The notes beneath the pieces are model-generated. The model did no database searches. It saw only the letters and a list, made by a program, of their open reading frames with translations, and was not told the origin of the DNA. The translations under genes and the position numbers were made by a program. From an uncultured Clostridia bacterium (GTDB lineage: Bacteria > Bacillota > Clostridia > Christensenellales > CAG-917), in the NCBI GenBank assembly GCA_937881285.1, contig CALGEU010000186.1, positions 1-16,457 of the forward strand: a stretch of DNA of 16,457 nucleotides, written 5' to 3'. Positions 1 to 5,467 of this stretch are shown one piece after another; the first letter of the stretch is position 1, and every line of letters starts with the position of its first letter.

Positions 1-894
1 GTAGGGGGTGACTTGATATACGTAATAATTCAACCAGTTGTAAAACAGCAAATTCGCCGTTGAACGCCATTTCATATCCACTTTGTCGACGTCGTCGGTG
101 GCAAAATAGTTTTTGGGACGTTCGATGGGAAGACCTTTTTCAAGGTCACGGAGATACTCGTTGCGGAGAGTATAGCGGTCGTATTCGCTGTGCCCGGTGA
201 AGAAAAACGACTTGTTGTCAATGGTTTTGGCAATGGCAACGCCCGTCTCGTCCCCTTCTGCGAGAATTTTTATGTTTGGATTTTCGCGAAGCGCGGTTTC
301 GTCGATTGCGGTGTGACGCGAACTCGGAATATAAAACGTATCGTCCATGCCTTTCAAGAGCATATCGTTTTTCACGACTGCGTGCGTCGGGAAAATGCCG
401 AACAGTTTTTTGTCGAGCATGTGCTTGTTAATGCCGAATTTGTGATACAAAGCCGCCTGCGCTCCCCAACAGATATAAATGGTGCTTGTGACGTTTTCGT
501 TGGCAAAATCTATGATTTGTTCAAGTTCCTGCCAGTATTTGACTTCTTCAAACGGCAACGTTTCGACGGGCGCACCCGTGACTATCATGCCGTCGAATTT
601 CATCTTTTTGATTTCGTCGAGAGATTTGTAAAATCTCGTCATGTGGTCGTCGGCAACGTGCGTGGGCGCATACGTGTCCGTCTTTATGAGTGTGACGTTG
701 ATTTGAAGCGGCGAATTCGACAACAGACGCATAAGTTGCGTCTCCGTCGTCTCCTTGGTCGGCATTAAATTGAGTATGGCGATTTCGATTGGACGAATGT
801 CCTGCCCCACTGCGCGTTTGTTGTCCATAACGAAGATTTTTTCGCTTTGAAGACTTTCAAACGCCGGTAAACCGCGCGGTATAACTATAGGCAT
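1..894 (-). CDS. metA: Homoserine O-acetyltransferase (MetA family), 3' end cut by window edge
   Basis: This enzyme acylates the hydroxyl of L-homoserine, the first committed step of methionine synthesis in the cytoplasm. 298 codons are visible from ATG at 894; translation is still open at base 1 after the typical NWLNYYVYQVTPY ending, so only a few residues are missing (E. coli MetA has 309). Catalytic residues sit at the family positions: Cys142 in YICWGAQAAL, His235 and Glu237 in TGHSEYDRY. Residue 111 is Glu (GAPVETL); in this family Glu111 goes with acetyl-CoA use and Gly111 with succinyl-CoA, so I infer an acetyltransferase despite the MetA rather than MetX fold. A good ribosome site (AGGAG, seven bases before ATG) supports the start. 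It lies 30 bases after metY on the same strand, so the two probably share a transcript. Family assignment is very sure; acyl donor is inference. Confidence 0.95.
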   Translation of the reverse strand, partial: MPIVIPRGLPAFESLQSEKIFVMDNKRAVGQDIRPIEIAILNLMPTKETTETQLMRLLSNSPLQINVTLIKTDTYAPTHVADDHMTRFYKSLDEIKKMKFDGMIVTGAPVETLPFEEVKYWQELEQIIDFANENVTSTIYICWGAQAALYHKFGINKHMLDKKLFGIFPTHAVVKNDMLLKGMDDTFYIPSSRHTAIDETALRENPNIKILAEGDETGVAIAKTIDNKSFFFTGHSEYDRYTLRNEYLRDLEKGLPIERPKNYFATDDVDKVDMKWRSTANLLFYNWLNYYVYQVTPY

Positions 895-924
895 AAACTT
901 GCTCCTGTTATCTTTTGATTGTTA

Positions 925-2217
925 TTACGCCTGAATATGCGCACCGTCAAGGGCTTGTTTTATGTCGTCGATAAGGTCGTTTGCGTTTTCAAGACCGCAA
1001 GAGAGTCTGACAAGGTCGGGTGAAACGCCTGCGTCGTAAAGTTCTTCGTCGGTGAGTTGACGGTGCGTGGAACTTGCAGGATGCAAACAGCAACTGCGAG
1101 CGTCCGCAACGTGCGTCTCTATTGCAACGACTTTGAGCCCTTTCATAAACTCTTCCGCTTTGGCTCTTCCGCCCTTAACGCCGAAACTCACGACGCCGCA
1201 AGTGCCGCTCGGGCAGTATTTTTGTGCCAGCGCATAGTCCGCGTCGCCTTCGAGTCCGGGATATTTAACCCACGCGATACGCGGATCGGATTGCAAATAT
1301 TTTGCAACCGCAAGTCCGTTTTCGCAATGGCGTGCGACTCTGACGTGCAGGCTTTCGAGACCGAGATTGAGAATGAATGCGTTTTGCGGACTTTGGATAG
1401 AGCCGAAGTCACGCATAAGTTGTGCCGTGCACTTGGTTATAAACGCCCCTTCTTTGCCGAATTTCGTGGCGTAAGTTATGCCGTGATAACTGTCGTCGGG
1501 AGTGCAAAGTCCCGAGAATTTGTCGGCGTGCGCCATCCAATCGAACTTTCCGCCGTCAACGATTGCACCGCCGACCGCCGCGCCGTGTCCGTCGAGATAT
1601 TTCGTCGTGGAATGCGTGACTATATCCGCGCCCCATTCGATGGGACGGCAGTTGATGGGCGTTGCAAACGTATTGTCGATGATAAGCGGCACACCGTGCT
1701 TGTGCGCAACGCGTGCAAACAACTCTATATCGAACATTTTGAGCGCAGGGTTTGCAATGGTTTCGCCGAAAATCGCTTTGGTGTTCGGCTTGAACGCGGC
1801 GTCGATTTCTTCTTCGGTGCTATCTGCCGAAATAAACGTAAAGTCAACGCCCATTTTTCTCATAGTGACGTTGAAAAGATTGTACGTTCCGCCGTATATC
1901 GCACTTGTGGAAATGACGTGGTCGCCTGCGTTTGCGATGTTGAAAACGGCATAGAAGTTTGCCGCCTGACCGCTTGACGTAAGCATACCTGCCGTGCCGC
2001 CTTCGAGTTGAACAATCTTCTTTGCGACGTAATCGTTGGTGGGATTTTGAAGACGGGTGTAGAAATATCCACTCGCTTCAAGGTCGAAAAGTTTCGCCAT
2101 ATCGTCGGACGTATCGTATTTGAAAGTCGTGCTTTGAATTATCGGGATTTGTCTGGGTTCACCGTTGCCGGGCGTATAACCGCCCTGAACGCATATCGTT
2201 TCTATTCTTTTGTCCAT
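925..2217 (-). CDS. metY: O-acetylhomoserine sulfhydrylase (PLP-dependent)
   Basis: A 430-residue Cys/Met-metabolism PLP enzyme that makes homocysteine from O-acetylhomoserine and sulfide. Visible motifs: YTRLQNPT near residue 53 (phosphate-binding Tyr/Arg from the neighbouring subunit), SSGQAA near 81, IYGGTYNL near 108, DNTFATP with Asp181 pairing the PLP ring nitrogen, and STTKYLDGHG with the Schiff-base lysine at 206. Length and the insertion around residues 230-260 (DDSYHGITY) are typical of MetY rather than the shorter cystathionine gamma-synthase or beta-lyase. A GGAG site six bases before ATG supports the start. The next gene downstream is the acyltransferase that makes its substrate, giving a compact direct-sulfhydrylation unit. 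No SAM riboswitch or T-box can fit in the 93 bases upstream. Overlapping plus-strand reading frames here are shadows. Confidence 0.95.
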   Translation of the reverse strand: MDKRIETICVQGGYTPGNGEPRQIPIIQSTTFKYDTSDDMAKLFDLEASGYFYTRLQNPTNDYVAKKIVQLEGGTAGMLTSSGQAANFYAVFNIANAGDHVISTSAIYGGTYNLFNVTMRKMGVDFTFISADSTEEEIDAAFKPNTKAIFGETIANPALKMFDIELFARVAHKHGVPLIIDNTFATPINCRPIEWGADIVTHSTTKYLDGHGAAVGGAIVDGGKFDWMAHADKFSGLCTPDDSYHGITYATKFGKEGAFITKCTAQLMRDFGSIQSPQNAFILNLGLESLHVRVARHCENGLAVAKYLQSDPRIAWVKYPGLEGDADYALAQKYCPSGTCGVVSFGVKGGRAKAEEFMKGLKVVAIETHVADARSCCLHPASSTHRQLTDEELYDAGVSPDLVRLSCGLENANDLIDDIKQALDGAHIQA

Positions 2218-2268
2218 AGTTTCTCCGTGCGCATTGCGCTGTATATAAAAATTTTATTTTCAAATGTT

Positions 2269-2293
2269 TTGCAAAAAACGGTTGCTTTTGCAA
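2269..2293 (-). other. Weak AT-rich hairpin between smpB and metY
   Basis: Eight-base arms TTGCAAAA (2269-2276) and TTTTGCAA (2286-2293) flank a nine-base loop, 18 bases past the smpB stop codon. On the minus strand a T-run lies within the second arm and AT-rich sequence follows. It might weakly terminate smpB or insulate the met genes, but the stem has only two G-C pairs, so this is tentative. I could not find a convincing promoter for metY in the remaining bases. Confidence 0.25.
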
Positions 2294-2310
2294 TGAAACG
2301 GCATTGAGCC

Positions 2311-2766
2311 TTATCTCGTGTTGTATTCCTTCATCACGCGACGCAGATTGCGGTCGTTTTCCTTTTCTTTGATTGCTTGACGCTTATCGTGCAATTCTTT
2401 ACCTTTGCAAAGTCCGATTTGCACTTTGACGAGCGCGTCTTTGAAATAGACTTTGAGCGGAACGAGAGTGTAACCTTTCTGTTCCACCTTGCCGCGCAAC
2501 TTGTTGATTTCGCTGCGGTTGAGAAGAAGTTTGCGAGTTCTGCGCGGGTCAACGTTGTTGTAACTGCCCATTTTGTAAGGCGAAATATGCGCGCCTATCA
2601 TAAAGACTTCGCCGTTTTTGATTATGACGAAACTGTCGCGAAGATTTATTGCGCCGAGACGTATCGACTTCACTTCGCAACCGACGAGCACTATGCCTGC
2701 TTCGTAGGTGTCTTCCACGAAATAATCGTGATAGGCTTTTTTGTTTTGAGCAATGAATTTTTCCAT
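2311..2766 (-). CDS. smpB: SsrA-binding protein SmpB
   Basis: SmpB binds tmRNA and delivers it to stalled ribosomes for trans-translation, the rescue system that tags incomplete proteins for proteolysis. The 151 residues fit the usual 150-160. Family landmarks are NKKAYHDYFVEDTYEAGIVL at residues 8-27, the GCEVKSIR beta-barrel strand, DSFVIIKNGEVFMIGAHISPY, and the basic C-terminal tail KGKELHDKRQ to the end, which becomes helical in the ribosomal A site. The start gives an N-terminus only slightly shorter than usual. No Shine-Dalgarno sequence is visible; a SigA-like promoter sits so close that the mRNA may start at the ATG. The tmRNA gene ssrA, often nearby, is not in the adjacent bases, and rnr, often just upstream, is absent. 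Confidence 0.96.
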   Translation of the reverse strand: MEKFIAQNKKAYHDYFVEDTYEAGIVLVGCEVKSIRLGAINLRDSFVIIKNGEVFMIGAHISPYKMGSYNNVDPRRTRKLLLNRSEINKLRGKVEQKGYTLVPLKVYFKDALVKVQIGLCKGKELHDKRQAIKEKENDRNLRRVMKEYNTR

Positions 2767-2773
2767 ATACGCT

Positions 2774-2802
2774 ATTATATATTATTGCGCGCAAATATTC
2801 AA
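2774..2802 (-). promoter_or_regulatory. SigA-type promoter of smpB
   Basis: On the minus strand TTGAAT (2797-2802), a 17-base spacer and a perfect TATAAT (2774-2779). Only seven bases separate the -10 box from the smpB ATG, placing the transcription start at about 2766-2767. It lies downstream of the secG terminator, so smpB appears to be transcribed independently. Confidence 0.7.
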
Positions 2803-2841
2803 GAGATAAGCGCGCGAGTCGTTTATTCGGGTTTTGTCGAT

Positions 2842-2871
2842 AAAAAAAGACCTGTGACGGAATCACAGGTC
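2842..2871 (-). terminator. Intrinsic terminator of secG
   Basis: A perfect nine-base-pair stem, GACCTGTGA (2849-2857) with TCACAGGTC (2863-2871), has a five-base loop. On the minus strand it is followed by seven T residues (2848-2842). It begins 23 bases after the secG stop codon. This is a textbook Rho-independent terminator in the secG direction. Confidence 0.92.
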
Positions 2872-2894
2872 ATAAGATACTTCTTTTTCTTGGA

Positions 2895-3203
2895 TTAGCC
2901 AACAAATCTCCACATTACAAAGCAGATGATTGCACATACCATGATGAATGCGAACAAACCGAAAGTGACTTTTTTGAGAACGCTTTCTCTGTTGGTTGCC
3001 TTGTTCTTTCCGTAGAAAGTATCGCTTGCGCCCGTGATGACGCCCACGTTGTCGTTGGTGCCCTTTTGCATCATGATGACGACGATAATTGCGATAGCCG
3101 CAATCACCATCAATATAACGAATGCCATTAAAACATTCATTGCGGTTTCATACTTAATGCCTTGTTCTGCGGCAAGAAGAATTGAATTCAATGAATCAAG
3201 CAT
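2895..3203 (-). CDS. secG: Preprotein translocase subunit SecG
   Basis: Small integral subunit of the SecYEG channel that assists SecA-driven protein export. In 102 residues there are two hydrophobic helices, roughly 24-46 and 79-98. They are separated by the family loop VIMMQKGTNDNVG...ASDTFYGKNKA and a basic patch (RESVLKKVT). The start is fixed by a near-consensus ribosome site, AGGAGGT at 3209-3215, five bases before ATG. It is preceded by its own promoter and followed by its own terminator, so it is probably monocistronic. The N-terminal 20 residues before the first helix are somewhat long for SecG, but the ribosome site leaves little doubt. In many Bacillota secG is followed by rnr and smpB in one operon; here rnr is missing and a terminator intervenes. 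Confidence 0.92.
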   Translation of the reverse strand: MLDSLNSILLAAEQGIKYETAMNVLMAFVILMVIAAIAIIVVIMMQKGTNDNVGVITGASDTFYGKNKATNRESVLKKVTFGLFAFIMVCAIICFVMWRFVG

Positions 3204-3230
3204 ACTTTACCTCCTAAAAGTTACTATGAG

Positions 3231-3259
3231 ATTTTAGCATAAGAGAATACAATTTGCAA
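3231..3259 (-). promoter_or_regulatory. Extended -10 SigA promoter of secG
   Basis: On the minus strand TTGCAA (3254-3259), a 17-base spacer, and TAAAAT (3231-3236) preceded by TGC, an extended -10. The predicted start is near 3224, giving a leader of about 20 bases that carries the strong ribosome site. Confidence 0.72.
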
Positions 3260-3322
3260 GCGGTTTTGCAAATATAATTGTAAAATGTAACGTTTTTGAC
3301 GCGTAAAGAATAAAATGCGAGC

Positions 3323-3820
3323 ATGGAAAACTTAAAATATGCAAGCGAATTGCCCTATCCGACGATAGAAGTCGAAAAAAACGTTGCAGAAAGCAAGTTG
3401 CTTATGCCGTCATACTCGGGTTCTGCAGGCGAACTCACCGCAATACTCACCTATGCGTTTCAGTCGTACATAACACCTAGATATCCCGAAATCGCAAAGG
3501 CTATGGAAGGCGTTGCCATGGTTGAAATGCACCACCACGAACTTTTGGGAAAAACCATTTACGCGCTAGGCGGTTATCCGGTGATGGGGGCGCGCACCTG
3601 GTGGAACGGCAATTTTGCAAACTACACGCTTGACCCTAAAAAATATCTCATCGAAAACATCAAGGCGGAAAAGAACGCAATCGTCAACTACGAGCGCACG
3701 ATTCTCAACCTGACAGACGAGAGTGTAAAGACGCTTTTGGAGCGCATAATCCTAGACGAAGAATTGCACGTACAAGTGTTCAAAGAACTACTGTTGAATT
3801 ATTTCGATATACAAGTCTGA
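3323..3820 (+). CDS. Ferritin-like di-metal protein (rubrerythrin/Mn-catalase-like fold)
   Basis: A 165-residue four-helix protein of the ferritin-like superfamily, the only plus-strand gene here. The di-metal ligand pattern is complete: Glu37 in GELTA (helix A), Glu68 and His71 in VEMHHHE (ExxH, helix B), Glu116 in AEKNAI (helix C), and Glu146 with His149 in LDEELH (second ExxH, helix D). Between helices B and C lies a WWNGNF segment of the kind I recall from short clostridial ferritin-like proteins. The rubredoxin-like domain of true rubrerythrins is absent, and it is shorter than Mn-catalase. A role in handling peroxide, oxygen or iron is family-level inference; the substrate cannot be read. 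The ATG is preceded by an in-frame TAA nine bases upstream, so the start cannot be further out. No Shine-Dalgarno site is visible. It is divergent from secG. Confidence 0.88.
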   Translation: MENLKYASELPYPTIEVEKNVAESKLLMPSYSGSAGELTAILTYAFQSYITPRYPEIAKAMEGVAMVEMHHHELLGKTIYALGGYPVMGARTWWNGNFANYTLDPKKYLIENIKAEKNAIVNYERTILNLTDESVKTLLERIILDEELHVQVFKELLLNYFDIQV

Positions 3821-3888
3821 ACGTCGCAACAGACGCTTTATATGGCGCATTTTGCCACATAAAACCGCTTTTAATCGACAAACACAAA

Positions 3889-3920
3889 AAACAATCCGCA
3901 ATTTTGTTTGCGGATTGTTT
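3889..3920. terminator. Two-way terminator between convergent genes
   Basis: Thirteen-base perfect arms (3889-3901 and 3908-3920) enclose a six-base loop. On the plus strand the T-rich GTCGTTTTTC follows, serving the ferritin-like gene. On the minus strand the end of the stem plus TTTGTGTT provides a T-rich tract for the phosphatase gene that ends at 3945. The position between two converging genes fits a shared terminator. Confidence 0.85.
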
Positions 3921-3944
3921 GTCGTTTTTCGTTCTTACGCCGAT

Positions 3945-4391
3945 TTATTTTTCTCTTTTCTCGACTTCTTCGAGTATCTTTCCGAGAACCGAATAGAAAG
4001 AGCGATAAACGTATTCGTACGCTTCTTCGCCAAGCCCGTAGGGGTCGGAAACGTCTTCACCGAGAAATCGGGACATAGAAATTATCTTTTTCTCCGCACC
4101 GTAAAATTTGGCAAGCACTCTCTTTATTTCGTCCGTCATTGCAAACACGACGTTTGCTGACGAAAAAGTCTTTTTGTCGCAGAACTTCGCTTCTCTTGCC
4201 GCATCGTACGGCACGCCGTGTCTGTCAAGCGTCTTGGCGCATAGCGGATTGAGCGTGTCGTCGTGCAACACCATGCCTGCGCTTTCGACCTGTATATCTT
4301 TTCTGTCGCGCGCGTACGCGTACTGTCTGAACATACATTCGAGCATAGGCGACCTGCACGTATTCGCCATGCAAACAAACAAAACTTTCAT
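3945..4391 (-). CDS. ywlE: Low-molecular-weight phosphatase, YwlE-type (predicted protein-arginine phosphatase)
   Basis: A 148-residue cytoplasmic phosphatase of the low-molecular-weight PTP fold. The P-loop CMANTCRS has nucleophile Cys7 and Arg13 (CX5R), and the general acid is Asp116 in VSDPYG. Residue 11 is Thr: in Bacillus YwlE a Thr at this place favours phosphoarginine, whereas tyrosine phosphatases carry Ile. I therefore predict removal of phosphate from McsB-type phosphoarginine marks, which tie into ClpCP proteolysis and stress control. No mcsB or clpC is in the window to confirm this. The gene starts inside the tsaC stop codon (ATGA overlap 4388-4391), implying translational coupling. 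The tsaC-ywlE pairing matches the ywlC...ywlE neighbourhood of Bacillus. An alternative is a tyrosine phosphatase of polysaccharide synthesis, but there are no such genes nearby. Confidence 0.88.
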   Translation of the reverse strand: MKVLFVCMANTCRSPMLECMFRQYAYARDRKDIQVESAGMVLHDDTLNPLCAKTLDRHGVPYDAAREAKFCDKKTFSSANVVFAMTDEIKRVLAKFYGAEKKIISMSRFLGEDVSDPYGLGEEAYEYVYRSFYSVLGKILEEVEKREK

Positions 4392-5368
4392 ACTTCTTTT
4401 CCGCCTGCGGCTTTTGTGACTCTGTTCATCACGGACGCTTCGAGCCCATGACCGTGAAGTTCTTCGACGATTATGTAATCGTATGCTTTTTCCGCAGTGT
4501 GCAACGCGGAATATATGTTGCGCGTGTAATCTTCAACGGTTACACCGAGCGAGATGAGATTGCGCTCCCCCACGACGTCGCGATATATATCGCGTGCCAC
4601 GATGACGGGATTTTTGCCGAGCGAGACCTGCTTGTCATATTCGTTTGCCGCATGCTCGATATTGACGGCGGTCACCGTGTCCACTTTCGGCGCGTAATGC
4701 GTGTATTTCATTCCCGGGGCTTTTGCTATTTTGATAACTTTTCCGTTTTGGCTGACTTGTCCCACGATGTCGAGAAGCATTTCGGCAGTAACCGCACCGG
4801 GACGCAAAATGGTTGGCACGTCAACTGTCAAATCGAGCACCGTAGACTCTATCCCCACCTGACACGGGCCGTCGTCGAGAATGAGTTCGACTTCACCGTT
4901 CAGGTCTTCGTAAACGTGTTGAGCGGTTGTGGGAGAAATATGCTTCGAACGGTTTGCAGACGGTGCCGCAAGCGGAAAACTCTTTGAAATGAGTTCTCTG
5001 GTGTATGTGTTTTTTGGCATACGCACACCGACGGTTTCGCCGCCTGCTGTGACCACGTACGGAATTTTATCGCTCTTTTTGAGTATAACGGTGAGCGGTC
5101 CCGGCATAAAACGCTCCGCGAGCGCATAAAACTCGTCGGGAATATCAACGGCGATGTCCTTGACCTGTTCAAGCGACGAGATATGCACTATAAGCGGATT
5201 GTCCTGTGGTCTTCCCTTTGCTTTGAATATGTTTGCGACGGCTTTTTCGTCGTAGGCGTTCGCTCCGAGTCCGTACACCGTCTCGGTGGGGAAAACCACG
5301 AGACCGCCGTCTCTAAGTATGCGCGCGCCCTCGTCAACGCCGTCTTTTGCTTTTACGATTCTTGTCAT
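4388..5368 (-). CDS. tsaC: L-threonylcarbamoyladenylate synthase (Sua5/TsaC)
   Basis: Makes threonylcarbamoyl-AMP from threonine, bicarbonate and ATP, the first step of the t6A37 modification of ANN-decoding tRNAs. The YrdC domain covers about residues 5-190 and shows FPTETVYGLGANA, KGRPQDNPL, LTVILKK, the GVRMP motif, APSANRS and GIESTVLDL. A linker with KAPGMKYTHYAPK leads to the C-terminal Sua5 domain (about 230-326), so this is the long Sua5 form rather than the short E. coli TsaC. I place the start at the ATG at 5368 (326 residues), which fits family N-termini and has a weak AAGG site. The open frame extends to a TTG at 5437, but that has no ribosome site and lies in a hairpin. The last four bases overlap the phosphatase gene. 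Confidence 0.95.
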   Translation of the reverse strand: MTRIVKAKDGVDEGARILRDGGLVVFPTETVYGLGANAYDEKAVANIFKAKGRPQDNPLIVHISSLEQVKDIAVDIPDEFYALAERFMPGPLTVILKKSDKIPYVVTAGGETVGVRMPKNTYTRELISKSFPLAAPSANRSKHISPTTAQHVYEDLNGEVELILDDGPCQVGIESTVLDLTVDVPTILRPGAVTAEMLLDIVGQVSQNGKVIKIAKAPGMKYTHYAPKVDTVTAVNIEHAANEYDKQVSLGKNPVIVARDIYRDVVGERNLISLGVTVEDYTRNIYSALHTAEKAYDYIIVEELHGHGLEASVMNRVTKAAGGKEV

Positions 5369-5416
5369 ATAAGCCTTCGTATCGTAGATTGCCAAAAGCA
5401 ACCGTTTTTCTTTTGC

Positions 5417-5435
5417 GAGCGGACGTCTTCCGCTC
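5417..5435. other. Hairpin upstream of tsaC
   Basis: Perfect seven-base arms GAGCGGA (5417-5423) and TCCGCTC (5429-5435) have a five-base loop. It lies in the 99-base gap between the lipoprotein stop and the tsaC ATG. On the minus strand it is followed by A-rich sequence rather than a T-run, so it is not a standard terminator. It may be a leader structure or a processing/stability element. Confidence 0.4.
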
Positions 5436-5467
5436 AATTATCGGATTTTCGCACTTTTATCGTATCG

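Noticed and set aside
190..768. Open frame of 192 codons on the plus strand
   Set aside because: It lies wholly opposite metA, whose catalytic residues fall at exact family positions. The plus frame shows no family signature.
1057..1977. Open frame of 306 codons on the plus strand
   Set aside because: Shadow of metY on the other strand; the translation has no recognisable motif.
2218..2310. SAM riboswitch or T-box leader for the methionine genes
   Set aside because: The gap is only 93 bases and shows none of the conserved stems or the T-box sequence; just one weak AT-rich hairpin.
2218..2310. tmRNA (ssrA) next to smpB
   Set aside because: The gap is far too short for a tmRNA of about 350 bases, and no tRNA-like ends are visible.
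2549..2866. Minus-strand open frame of 105 codons overlapping smpB
   Set aside because: It runs through the smpB promoter and the secG terminator in an alternative frame, and has no ribosome site.
3835..3862. Second terminator hairpin after the ferritin-like gene
   Set aside because: TATATGGC and GCCACATA can pair with one mismatch, but no T-run follows on either strand; the stronger two-way terminator is at 3889-3920.
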